Source: an uncultured bacterium (GTDB taxonomy: Bacteria; Bacteroidota; Bacteroidia; Bacteroidales; Bacteroidaceae). Taken from it: DNA of 14,272 nt. The position numbers and the translations under genes are program-made. Positions 1 to 6,324 of this stretch are shown one piece after another; position 1 is the first letter of the stretch, and every line of letters begins with the position of its first letter. A model generated the notes under the pieces. It was given only the letters and a program-made list of their open reading frames with translations, had not been told where the DNA came from and did no database searches. The DNA is taken from positions 1-14,272 of the forward strand of contig CAJMSE010000032.1 of NCBI GenBank assembly GCA_905216025.1, written 5' to 3'.

Positions 1-35
1 AGGGACAGCAAAAAAAGAAAAATCGCCAGAAATCC

Positions 36-205
36 GTAAAAGCACCTCTTTGGCATAAGCGCAAAAGAAATGGGCCTTGCTTCATCAGTCTAAACATTGT
101 TTAGGCGTGAGGCAAAGCCCTTTTCTCCGCTTATGCGGCAGTCGGCACACGGTCGTTCAAAATCCTTTTGTACGATGGTGTGCCGACGAATAAAATCGCT
201 TTTAC
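36..205. other. Nested hairpin element (two long hairpins inside an outer stem), function unknown
   Basis: An outer stem pairs 36-43 (GTAAAAGC) with 198-205 (GCTTTTAC). Inside it are two hairpins. The first spans 53-136: GCATAAGCG at 53-61 pairs with 128-136, 72-80 pairs with 112-120 (one mismatch), and CTAAAC at 90-95 pairs with GTTTAG at 99-104 around a 3-nt loop. The second spans 141-187: GTCGGCACAC at 141-150 pairs perfectly with 178-187, with further pairing of CAAAA and TTTTG near a 3-nt loop. The whole has a three-way-junction shape. No run of T follows the outer stem on the plus strand, so it is not an ordinary terminator. It could be a structured RNA, a folded single-stranded DNA site (transposon end, transfer or recombination site), or a palindromic repeat. 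The pairing is directly visible; any role is unknown. Confidence 0.5.
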
Positions 206-254
206 AGAAAAATAAATGCTGAATTACACATAAAAAGATAGATAAGTCACCCAA

Positions 255-288
255 TTTTTGGGCTTCTCAAATAAAATATCTACCTTTG
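255..288 (+). promoter_or_regulatory. Putative Bacteroidetes promoter with no gene behind it
   Basis: TTTTTG at 255-260 followed 20 bp later by TACCTTTG at 281-288 matches the Bacteroidetes primary sigma promoter pattern (TTTG, 19-21 bp, TAnnTTTG). The -33 part overlaps a small dyad (CCCAATTTTTGGG, 250-262). Transcription would start near 295. From there to the lplA promoter there is no open frame with an ATG of useful length, so it may drive a short non-coding RNA or be the remnant of a lost gene. A weak 5-bp stem (392-396 with 411-415, followed by little T) is the only terminator-like structure before lplA. Confidence 0.5.
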
Positions 289-423
289 CAATAGAGTTGT
301 TAGGAGTAGCAAACCGCAGTATATCAGTGAACTTGCATTTTCGCTAAATCGTTACCTTAAAATACCATTACTCTCAATCTACTCTGACATTCAATCAGAT
401 ATAAGTTTTTTGATTATCCTGTG

Positions 424-431
424 CAAAGATA
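424..431 (-). promoter_or_regulatory. Possible minus-strand -7 box
   Basis: On the minus strand 431-424 reads TATCTTTG, the same -7 core that precedes lplA on the plus strand about 100 bp away. It would direct transcription leftward through the folded region at 36-205. No convincing TTTG lies 19-21 bp upstream, so this could be a chance match in A/T-rich DNA. Confidence 0.25.
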
Positions 432-497
432 TAAAAAAAGTTTCCGAAACACGATACTTGCGCACTTGTTTTTGCTTAAAAATAATCCGCCGCTCTC

Positions 498-528
498 TCT
501 TCTTTTACATATTTTCTTCATATCTTTG
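498..528 (+). promoter_or_regulatory. Probable promoter of the lplA-gcv operon
   Basis: TATCTTTG at 521-528 is an exact match to the Bacteroidetes -7 element. The -33 region (around 498-503, CT/T-rich) is weak. A start of transcription near 535 would leave a leader of only about 25 nt before the lplA ATG at 559. This is too short for a glycine riboswitch, so none is present between this promoter and the operon. Confidence 0.55.
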
Positions 529-558
529 CAAAACCACTAACCTGACAACGGAAAAACA

Positions 559-1560
559 ATGCGTTATATAGCCCTGCCGGACAACGGCATCAGACGGCTG
601 TCCTTCTATCTCGCGATGGAGGAATACGTGGCCCGGCACATGGATGAAAGCGATTGCTTCTTCATGTGGCAGGTGGAGCCGAGCGTGATTTTCGGGCGCA
701 ACCAGCTGATAGAGAATGAGGTGAACGTTGATTTCTGCCGTCGCCGCGGCATACGGATGTATCGCCGGAAGAGTGGCGGGGGATGCGTGTATGCCGACAT
801 GAAGAACATCATGTTCTCGTACGTCACGGCCGAGGAGAACGTAGGATTAACCTTCAACAGATATATAAATATGGTGGCGCTCGTGCTCTGCCGTCTCGGA
901 GTGGACGCAAGAGCCAACGGCCGCAACGATATAATGATAGGCGACCGCAAGGTGTCGGGCAACGCTTTCTATAAGCTGCCGGGCCGCAGCATCGTGCATG
1001 GCACGATGCTCTACGACACGGATATGGAGAACATGGTGGGAAGCATCACCCCTACAGATGCCAAGCTGCTGAGCAAGGGTGTGCAGAGCGTGCGCCAGCG
1101 CATAGCGTTGCTCAAAGACTATATAGACAAGGATATAGAGGAGTTCAAGGCGTTTGTGCGCGCGAGCCTCTGCACGGGCGAGGTGATGCTCACAGCCGGC
1201 GACATCGCTGCCATCGAGACCATCGAGCGCGGCTATCTGACGGATGAGTTCATATACGGCCGCAACCCGCGCTACACCGTCACGCGCCGCAGCAGGATTG
1301 AAGGCGTGGGCGAGATGGAGGTGCGTATGGAACTGAAGAACGGCATCATCAAGGCCGTCAACATCATGGGCGACTATTTCCAGACGGGAGATATCGACAC
1401 GATGATAATCGCCCCGCTCATCGGGAAGAGGCTCGCGGCGGCAGAACTGACAGCCGCCCTGCCCGAGAGGACGGAAGACGTGGTGATGAACCTGAGCCGC
1501 GACAAGCTTGTTAAACTGCTTGCAGCCCCTCCCGGCCTCCCCGAAGGGGAGGAGAAGTGA
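559..1560 (+). CDS. lplA: Lipoate--protein ligase A
   Basis: ATP-dependent ligase that activates free lipoate as lipoyl-AMP and attaches it to a lysine of lipoyl-domain proteins in the cytoplasm. The BPL/LplA fold is recognisable from RRKSGGGCVYAD (69-80, lipoate-binding loop), GRNDI (121-125), KVSGNAF (131-137, with K131 as the expected catalytic lysine) and HGTMLYD (147-153). A C-terminal accessory domain follows from about 240. The 333-residue length is normal for LplA. The ATG at 559 is the first in frame after the promoter; there is no Shine-Dalgarno sequence. As first gene of a glycine cleavage operon, its natural substrate is most likely the H protein encoded two genes downstream. Oddity: the last 12 codons (AAPPGLPEGEEK) are formed by a GC-rich repeat found elsewhere in the window. 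LipB is unlikely because of the SGGG and KVSG motifs and the length. Confidence 0.93.
   Translation: MRYIALPDNGIRRLSFYLAMEEYVARHMDESDCFFMWQVEPSVIFGRNQLIENEVNVDFCRRRGIRMYRRKSGGGCVYADMKNIMFSYVTAEENVGLTFNRYINMVALVLCRLGVDARANGRNDIMIGDRKVSGNAFYKLPGRSIVHGTMLYDTDMENMVGSITPTDAKLLSKGVQSVRQRIALLKDYIDKDIEEFKAFVRASLCTGEVMLTAGDIAAIETIERGYLTDEFIYGRNPRYTVTRRSRIEGVGEMEVRMELKNGIIKAVNIMGDYFQTGDIDTMIIAPLIGKRLAAAELTAALPERTEDVVMNLSRDKLVKLLAAPPGLPEGEEK
1525..1556 (+). repeat. GC-rich hairpin repeat, copy 1, inside the lplA 3' end
   Basis: GCCCCTCCCGGCCTCCCC is followed by GAA and GGGGAGGAGAA. CCTCCCC (1536-1542) pairs with GGGGAGG (1546-1552) around a 3-nt loop. The same sequence recurs at 2911-2939 (inverted), 13994-14026 and 14047-14076. 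Here it supplies the last residues and the region just before the stop codon of lplA. The repetition is seen directly; the mechanism of spread is unknown. Confidence 0.75.
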
Positions 1561-1570
1561 AGGAAATGAC

Positions 1571-1687
1571 GAGTTACGAATTTGGAATTACGAATTGTTT
1601 TTCGCTTCACTCAACAGTACGTCTCGCTGCGATGAAGAATGAAAGAATTATGAATTACTGCTAATATAATAATGAATTACTACTAAT
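1571..1687. repeat. A/T-rich short-period repeats between lplA and gcvT
   Basis: 1571-1597 is built of 7-bp units (GAGTTAC, GAATTTG, GAATTAC, then GAATTG). The same units in almost the same order form the left arm of the element at 3342-3389. Further on, 1634-1640 is GAAGAAT, the unit of the gcvT-internal element. 1650-1665 and 1672-1687 form a 16-bp direct repeat with one mismatch (ATGAATTACTGCTAAT against ATGAATTACTACTAAT). No promoter core was found here, so gcvT is probably transcribed from upstream. The stretch looks like an accumulation of repeat remnants. Confidence 0.6.
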
Positions 1688-1701
1688 AAAGGAATAATGA
1701 T

Positions 1702-2892
1702 ATGGAAAACAAAAGGACGTGTCTTTACGACAAGCATGTGGCTCTCGGAGCATTGATGAGCCCTTTCGGAGGCTTCGACATGCCGATACAGTATAGCGAC
1801 ATAAAGGATGAGCACAATGCCGTGCGCACGGCGTGCGGCGTGTTCGACGTGTCGCACATGGGTGAGGTGACGGTGTGCGGCCGTGATGCCGAACGCTACG
1901 TGAACCATATCTTCACCAACGACGTGACGGGCATGCCCGCAGGGAAGATACTTTACGGCATGATGCTCTATGAAGACGGCGGCACGGTGGACGACCTGCT
2001 GGTGTATAAGTTGGGTGATGACAGCTTCTTCTTGGTGATAAATGCCGCCAATATAGACAAAGACTGGGAGTGGATGCAGCAGCAGGCCGCCGGTTTCGAC
2101 ATAGAACTGCGCAACGAGTCGGACAGCTATGGACAGATAGCCGTGCAGGGGCCGCAGGCCGAGGCCATCATGGAGGAGGTGCTGGGTATCAGATGTTCCG
2201 AACTCGCGTTCTACACTTTTAAAAATGAAGAGCGAAGAATGAAGAATGAAGAATCAGAAAATGAAGAATGTAGAATGAAAAATGAAGAATCAGGCTGCGC
2301 AGAGTTACCGCGGCAGCAAATTCTTCATTCTTTATTTTTCACTCTTCATTTAATCAGCCGTACCGGCTATACCGGCGAGGATGGCTTCGAGATATACGGC
2401 ACGCACGAGTATATCCGTGAACTGTGGGACAAGCTCATGGCGAGCGGCCGTTGCAAGCCGTGCGGACTGGGGTGCCGCGACACCTTGCGCTTCGAGGTGG
2501 GCCTGCCGCTGTATGGCGATGAGCTTTCGGCCGACATATCGCCGATCATGGCCGGACTCGGCATCTTCTGCAAGCTCGATAAGGAGGAGTTTATCGGCCG
2601 CGAGGCCCTCATCCGTCAGAAGGCGGAAGGCGTCGGCCGGAAACTCGTGGGCATAGAACTCGCCGACAAGGCGATACCCCGCCACGGATATGCCGTGCTC
2701 AAGGACGGAGTGAAGATAGGAGAGGTGACGACCGGATATCATACAATATCGACAGACAAGAGCGTATGCATGGCACTCATCGATGCGGCTCACGCCGCCC
2801 TCGACACGCCCGTAGAGATACAGATACGCAAAAAGACGTTCCCCGGCAAGGTGGTGAAGAAGAAGTTTTACGATAAGCATTATAAAAAATAA
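1702..2892 (+). CDS. gcvT: Aminomethyltransferase (glycine cleavage T protein) with an in-frame repeat insertion
   Basis: Takes the aminomethyl group from the lipoyl arm of H protein, releases ammonia and passes the one-carbon unit to tetrahydrofolate. GcvT features: PFGGFDMPIQYSDI (21-34), VRTACGVFDVSHMGE (41-55), NDVTGM (73-78), GQIAVQGPQA (144-153), SRTGYTGEDGFEIY (219-232), GLGCRDTLRFE (255-265) and a C-terminal barrel domain to 396. The family is normally about 360-365 residues. The excess lies between F173 and S219, where 45 residues replace a linker and strand that normally takes about ten. That stretch is translated from an inverted-repeat element: a K/E/M-rich part from its 7-bp repeats, then a hydrophobic LFFTLHLI. 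The reading frame is intact and all conserved motifs on either side are present, so the enzyme may still work, with a lengthened surface loop. The ATG at 1702 is the first in frame; an ATG at 1697 is out of frame. Confidence 0.93.
   Translation: MENKRTCLYDKHVALGALMSPFGGFDMPIQYSDIKDEHNAVRTACGVFDVSHMGEVTVCGRDAERYVNHIFTNDVTGMPAGKILYGMMLYEDGGTVDDLLVYKLGDDSFFLVINAANIDKDWEWMQQQAAGFDIELRNESDSYGQIAVQGPQAEAIMEEVLGIRCSELAFYTFKNEERRMKNEESENEECRMKNEESGCAELPRQQILHSLFFTLHLISRTGYTGEDGFEIYGTHEYIRELWDKLMASGRCKPCGLGCRDTLRFEVGLPLYGDELSADISPIMAGLGIFCKLDKEEFIGREALIRQKAEGVGRKLVGIELADKAIPRHGYAVLKDGVKIGEVTTGYHTISTDKSVCMALIDAAHAALDTPVEIQIRKKTFPGKVVKKKFYDKHYKK
2222..2352. mobile_element. 131-bp inverted-repeat element inserted in frame in gcvT
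   Basis: The left arm 2222-2254 and right arm 2320-2352 are inverted repeats of each other, matching at 29 of 33 positions. The left half is built of 7-bp units (GAAGAAT and variants GTAGAAT, GAAAAAT), with an exact 13-bp direct repeat AATGAAGAATCAG at 2245-2257 and 2281-2293. The centre (2294-2318) is GC-rich and partly self-complementary (GCTGCGC near GCGGCAGC). It encodes no protein of its own and resembles a MITE or a protein-inserting palindromic element of the kind known from Rickettsia (RPE); no relationship to RPE is implied. There is no frame disruption. No clear target-site duplication could be identified. A/T-rich units of the same kind occur at 1634-1640. It is either a mobile miniature element or a locally amplified repeat. 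Confidence 0.65.
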
Positions 2893-2910
2893 TCAATCCT
2901 CTCCATTCCA

Positions 2911-2939
2911 CCTCCCCTTTGGGGAGGCTGGGAGGGGCC
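2911..2939 (-). repeat. GC-rich hairpin repeat, copy 2, between gcvT and gcvH
   Basis: CCTCCCC (2911-2917), TTT, GGGGAGG (2921-2927), then CTGGGAGGGGCC. On the minus strand this reads GGCCCCTCCCAGCCTCCCC and so on, which matches the start of the copy at 13994. It is therefore inverted relative to copies 1, 3 and 4. It lies 18 bp after the gcvT stop and 27 bp before gcvH. A hairpin here could affect mRNA processing or translation, but no T run follows, so it is not a standard terminator. Confidence 0.7.
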
Positions 2940-2965
2940 AATAATAACCCTAAAACAACAATAAC

Positions 2966-3343
2966 ATGGCAAATGTAATAGAAGGACTCTACTATTCAGA
3001 GTCGCACGAGTATGTAAGAGTAGAAGGCAATATCGGTTATATCGGAATCACGGACTATGCCCAGCATGCGCTCGGCAACGTGGTGTATGTAGACATGCCC
3101 GAGGTTGACGATGAAGTGACGGCAGGCGAGGAGTTCGGCGCCGTTGAGAGTGTCAAGGCCGCAAGCGACCTCAATTCACCGGTGAGCGGCACCGTGGTCG
3201 AGGTCAATGAAGCTCTCGACGACACCCCCGAACTGCTCAACCAGGATGCGTTCGCCAACTGGATCATCAAAGTGGAGATGACGGATAAGTCGGAGCTCGA
3301 TAACCTCATGGACGCAAAGGCATACGCTTCATTCTGCGAATGA
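2966..3343 (+). CDS. gcvH: Glycine cleavage system H protein (lipoyl carrier)
   Basis: Small cytoplasmic lipoyl-domain protein that shuttles the aminomethyl intermediate between P, T and L proteins. The 125-residue length is typical of the family. It shows the N-terminal YYSESHEYV (9-17), GITDYAQHALGNVVYVDMP (27-45) and the lipoylation loop GAVESVKAASDLNSPVSG (58-75), in which K64 is the lipoyl-lysine. The tail is the expected I-K-V-E-M followed by a short helix with SELDNLMDAKAY. The leader is A/C-rich (AACAACAATAAC) with no Shine-Dalgarno sequence. The upstream lplA is the likely source of its lipoyl group. Its stop codon (3341-3343) overlaps the first unit of the next repeat element, so the array begins exactly at the gene's end. 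Confidence 0.96.
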   Translation: MANVIEGLYYSESHEYVRVEGNIGYIGITDYAQHALGNVVYVDMPEVDDEVTAGEEFGAVESVKAASDLNSPVSGTVVEVNEALDDTPELLNQDAFANWIIKVEMTDKSELDNLMDAKAYASFCE

Positions 3344-3552
3344 ATTAAGAATTACGAGTTTGGAATTACGAATTACGAGTTGTCGGCCGTAGGCCGATTG
3401 GGAATTAACGAATGACGTTTTGCCTTGGGTTTTCGGCTTTACTTGTATTAACCCGGCTTTTAGGCCATGCCGATTTTTATTTTTAAATTCAACAAGTCTT
3501 CAGCGGCCGCCGGCCGACAACTCGTAAATCAAAATTCATAATTCAAAATTAA
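3342..3552. repeat. MITE-like inverted-repeat element between gcvH and gcvPA
   Basis: The left arm consists of 7-bp units: GAATTAA, GAATTAC, GAGTTTG, GAATTAC, GAATTAC, GAGTTGT (3342-3383), then CGGCCG. The right arm ends CGGCCGACAACTCGTA (3511-3526) and continues ATTCATAATTCAAAATT (3534-3550). TACGAGTTGTCGGCCG at 3374-3389 is a perfect 16-bp inverted match to 3511-3526, and weaker inverted similarity extends outward to both ends. The interior (3390-3510) holds no gene and has a small dyad, GGGTT at 3427-3431 with AACCC at 3449-3453. It fills the whole 216-bp gap between gcvH and gcvPA. No promoter core was recognised inside. It is probably a non-autonomous repeat, transcribed as part of the operon. 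Confidence 0.6.
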
Positions 3553-3559
3553 AAAAGTT

Positions 3560-4873
3560 ATGTATAAGTATTTCCCCCATACCGAGGCCGATATAAAGGC
3601 GATGCTCGATAAGGTCGGGGTGGGTTCGCTCGACGAGCTCTATGCCGAGGTGCCGGAGAGCATACGCTTCCGCGGCGACTATGAGTTGCCTGAGGCTATG
3701 AGTGAAATAGACGTGCGACGGCTGTTCGCCACCCTCGGGGCGCAGAACCGCCGGCTGGTATGCTTCGGCGGTGCCGGCGTCTACGACCACTATACCCCCG
3801 CGGTGGTCCCCGCCATCGTGGGACGTTCGGAGTTTCTCACGTCGTATACGCCCTATCAGGCCGAGATATCGCAGGGCACGCTCCACTATATCTTCGAGTA
3901 TCAGTCGATGATGGCCGAACTGACGGGCATGGACATATCCAATGCCTCGCTGTACGACGGCACCACTGCAACGGCCGAGGCCGTGCTGATGGCTGTCGCG
4001 GCGGCGAAGAAGTGCCGGAAGGTGCTCGTCTCGTCGACCGTCGACCCGAAGACGCTCGCCGTAGTGCAGACATACGCCCACTTTCAGGGCATAGAGATTG
4101 AGATGATAGACGCCTCCGACGGGGCTACTGACAAGGACGACCTTGAGCGCCGGCTGGCAGCCGGAGGCGTGGCCGGTGTGCTGGTGCAGCAGCCCAACTA
4201 TTTCGGCATCGTCGAAGACTACAGCGGATTCGCCGAGGCGGCACATTCGGCCAAGGCCCTGCTGATGATGAACTGCGTGGCGGCAGACCTCGCCGTGCTG
4301 AAGACGCCGGGAGAATGGGGCGCCGACATCGCTGTGGGCGACGGGCAGAGCCTCGGCATCCCCATGGCGTTCGGCGGTCCGTATGTCGGTTACATGTGCT
4401 GCACGGAGAAACTGATACGGAAGATGCCGGGCCGCATCGTCGGCATGACGCGCGACAGCCGCGGGCAGCGTGCCTTCGTGCTCACCCTTCAGGCCCGCGA
4501 GCAGCATATCCGCCGGCAGAAGGCTACGTCGAACATCTGCTCCAACGAGAGCCTCATGGCACTCTTCGCCACCGTCTATATGTCGCTCATGGGGCGGCAG
4601 GGACTGCGCGAGGCGGCTGAGCTGTCGTATGCCGGAGCCCACTATCTCTACGACCGTCTGCTGGCCACGGGCCGCTTCACGCCGGCTTACGGCAGGCCGT
4701 TCTTCAACGAGTTCTGCGTGCGTTACGACGGCGACACCGATGCCCTGCAGCAGCGTTTCACCGCCGCCGGATTCTTCGGCGGCGTCAAGGTGGCGCCCGA
4801 CACGATAATGTTCGCCGTCACCGAGCAGCGCACCAAAGACGAGATAGACCGTCTCGTCAGTCTGATTTATTAA
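3560..4873 (+). CDS. gcvPA: Glycine dehydrogenase (decarboxylating) subunit 1, P protein alpha
   Basis: First half of the PLP-dependent glycine decarboxylase that strips CO2 from glycine and loads the aminomethyl group onto H protein. The 437-residue length fits the two-chain type of P protein. Recognisable stretches are MYKYFPHTEADIKAML at the N terminus, GAGVYDHYTPAVV (71-83), EFLTSYTPYQAEISQG (91-106) and NASLYDGTTATAEA (128-141). Later, the chain carries GDGQSLGIPMAFGGP and a TSNICSNE segment about 100 residues from the end. This half does not carry the PLP lysine; that is in gcvPB, which starts 20 bp downstream. The stop codon is a true end rather than a frameshift, because the following chain has its own normal N terminus. 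The ATG at 3560 lies directly after the repeat element and has no Shine-Dalgarno sequence. Confidence 0.95.
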   Translation: MYKYFPHTEADIKAMLDKVGVGSLDELYAEVPESIRFRGDYELPEAMSEIDVRRLFATLGAQNRRLVCFGGAGVYDHYTPAVVPAIVGRSEFLTSYTPYQAEISQGTLHYIFEYQSMMAELTGMDISNASLYDGTTATAEAVLMAVAAAKKCRKVLVSSTVDPKTLAVVQTYAHFQGIEIEMIDASDGATDKDDLERRLAAGGVAGVLVQQPNYFGIVEDYSGFAEAAHSAKALLMMNCVAADLAVLKTPGEWGADIAVGDGQSLGIPMAFGGPYVGYMCCTEKLIRKMPGRIVGMTRDSRGQRAFVLTLQAREQHIRRQKATSNICSNESLMALFATVYMSLMGRQGLREAAELSYAGAHYLYDRLLATGRFTPAYGRPFFNEFCVRYDGDTDALQQRFTAAGFFGGVKVAPDTIMFAVTEQRTKDEIDRLVSLIY

Positions 4874-4893
4874 CCGTAAAGAACGATACAGAT

Positions 4894-6297
4894 ATGAACA
4901 ACAGACTATACGGAAGTCTCATATTCGAGCTTTCACAGGAGGGACGGCGCGGCTGCTCGCTGCCTAAAAACCGCTTCGGCGATTATAAAGTTCCGGCAGA
5001 TATGTGCCGTAAGGAAGATGCCCGGTTGCCGGAGTGCGACGAGCTGACAGTGGTGCGCCACTACACGAACCACAGCGCCAACAACTTCGGAGTGAACAAC
5101 GGTTTCTACCCGCTCGGCAGCTGCACGATGAAATATAACCCCGCCATAGACGAGGAGGTGGCGGCAATGCCCGAGTTCTCCGGCCTGCATCCGTTGCAGC
5201 CGCGCGGCACCGTGGCCGGTGCCGAGGCAGTGTGCACCATGCTGTCGCGTTCATTGCAGGCAATCACCGGCATGGCGGCATTCACACTGAAGCCATACGC
5301 CGGCGCGCATGGCGAACTGACCGGACTGATGGTCATACGCGCCTATCACGAGAGCCGAGGCGATGCCCGCCGCACCAAGGTCATAGTGCCCGACTCGGCA
5401 CACGGCACCAATCCCGCTTCGGCCGCGGTGTGCGGTCTCGACGTCGTCGAGGTGAAGAGCCGACCGGACGGCACGGTGGATGTCGACGACCTGCGAGGCC
5501 TGCTCGACGACACCGTGGCCGCGATGATGATGACCAACCCGAACACCCTCGGCCTCTTCGAGAAGAGTATCCCCGAGATTGCGGAGCTGGTGCATGGCTG
5601 CGGTGCACTGATGTACTACGACGGGGCAAACCTGAACCCGATGCTCGGCGCATGCCGGCCCGGAGATATGGGTTTCGACGTGATGCACATCAACCTGCAC
5701 AAGACTTTCGCCACGCCTCATGGCGGCGGCGGACCGGGAGCCGGACCGGTGGGAGTGCGCAGCGGACTGGAGGAATTCCTGCCCATGGTGAGCCCGTATC
5801 ACGGAAACTTCGCCGTGGCGATGCGGGCATACGCCTACATCCTCAGCCTCGGGCGTGAGGGAATCCGGATGGCCGGACCGCTGGCGACGCTGAACGCCAA
5901 CTACATCAAGGAGTCGCTCAAGGATGTATACGAACTGCCGATAGACGGGCTGTGCAAGCATGAGTTTGTCTTCGACGGCCTGAAGGACAAGTCTACCGGA
6001 GTGACCACGATGGATGTGGCGAAGCGCCTGCTCGACTATGGCTATCACGCTCCGACAATCTATTTCCCGCTGCTCTTCCACGAGAGTCTCATGATAGAGC
6101 CGACCGAGAGCGAGGCGAAGGAGACCATCGACGGCTTCATCAGCGTGATGCGGCGCATCGCCGATGAGGCCCGCGAGACGCCGGACCTCGTCAAGGGCGC
6201 TCCGCACAACACCCCGATAGGGCGTGTCGACGACGTGCTGGCGGCCAAGCATCCTGTCGTCACCTACCGGCAGATGATGGCACAGCAGGGGAATTAG
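4894..6297 (+). CDS. gcvPB: Glycine dehydrogenase (decarboxylating) subunit 2, P protein beta
   Basis: Catalytic half of the P protein. It forms the PLP enzyme together with gcvPA and acts with H protein in the cytoplasm. The chain has 467 residues. Motifs: LYGSLIFELSQEGRRG at the N terminus (typical of separate beta subunits), VNNGFYPLGSCTMKYNP (67-83), DSAHGTNPASA (167-177), YYDGANLNPMLG (241-252) and INLHKTFATPHGGGGPG (266-282), in which K270 is the expected Schiff-base lysine. The glycine-rich run after it matches the family. The YHAPTIYFP stretch (384-392) is also as expected. It is preceded by a 20-bp gap after gcvPA and followed by lpdA after 27 bp, so co-transcription is near certain. 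Nothing is missing or truncated. Confidence 0.96.
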   Translation: MNNRLYGSLIFELSQEGRRGCSLPKNRFGDYKVPADMCRKEDARLPECDELTVVRHYTNHSANNFGVNNGFYPLGSCTMKYNPAIDEEVAAMPEFSGLHPLQPRGTVAGAEAVCTMLSRSLQAITGMAAFTLKPYAGAHGELTGLMVIRAYHESRGDARRTKVIVPDSAHGTNPASAAVCGLDVVEVKSRPDGTVDVDDLRGLLDDTVAAMMMTNPNTLGLFEKSIPEIAELVHGCGALMYYDGANLNPMLGACRPGDMGFDVMHINLHKTFATPHGGGGPGAGPVGVRSGLEEFLPMVSPYHGNFAVAMRAYAYILSLGREGIRMAGPLATLNANYIKESLKDVYELPIDGLCKHEFVFDGLKDKSTGVTTMDVAKRLLDYGYHAPTIYFPLLFHESLMIEPTESEAKETIDGFISVMRRIADEARETPDLVKGAPHNTPIGRVDDVLAAKHPVVTYRQMMAQQGN

Positions 6298-6324
6298 TGC
6301 TTATACATATTATATATTGGTGTT

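Noticed and set aside
1..104. Possible C-terminal end of a gene entering from the left (lysine-rich frame ending at the TAG at 102-104, other frames ending at 39 and 58)
   Set aside because: All three frames give only short basic peptides without a recognisable motif, and the longest runs through the hairpin at 53-136. It cannot be told from chance.
290..558. Glycine riboswitch in front of the operon
   Set aside because: The leader from the likely promoter is about 25 nt and no paired-aptamer layout was seen in the upstream DNA.
559..1560. Octanoyltransferase LipB
   Set aside because: The SGGG, GRND and KVSGNAF motifs and the 333-residue length with an accessory C-terminal domain fit LplA rather than LipB.
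2222..2352. Insertion sequence with transposase
   Set aside because: At 131 bp it is too small to code for a transposase and the only open frame through it is that of gcvT.
2218..2355. Frameshift or pseudogene in gcvT
   Set aside because: The frame is continuous and the motifs before (GQIAVQGPQA) and after (SRTGYTGEDG) the insertion are intact in the same frame.
1561..3555. CRISPR array in the short repeats
   Set aside because: The repeated units are 7 bp long and continuous, without unique spacers of even length, and no cas genes are present.
3560..6297. gcvP broken in two by a nonsense mutation
   Set aside because: gcvPB has its own start, a typical beta-subunit N terminus and full length; the alpha and beta chains match the natural two-subunit type.
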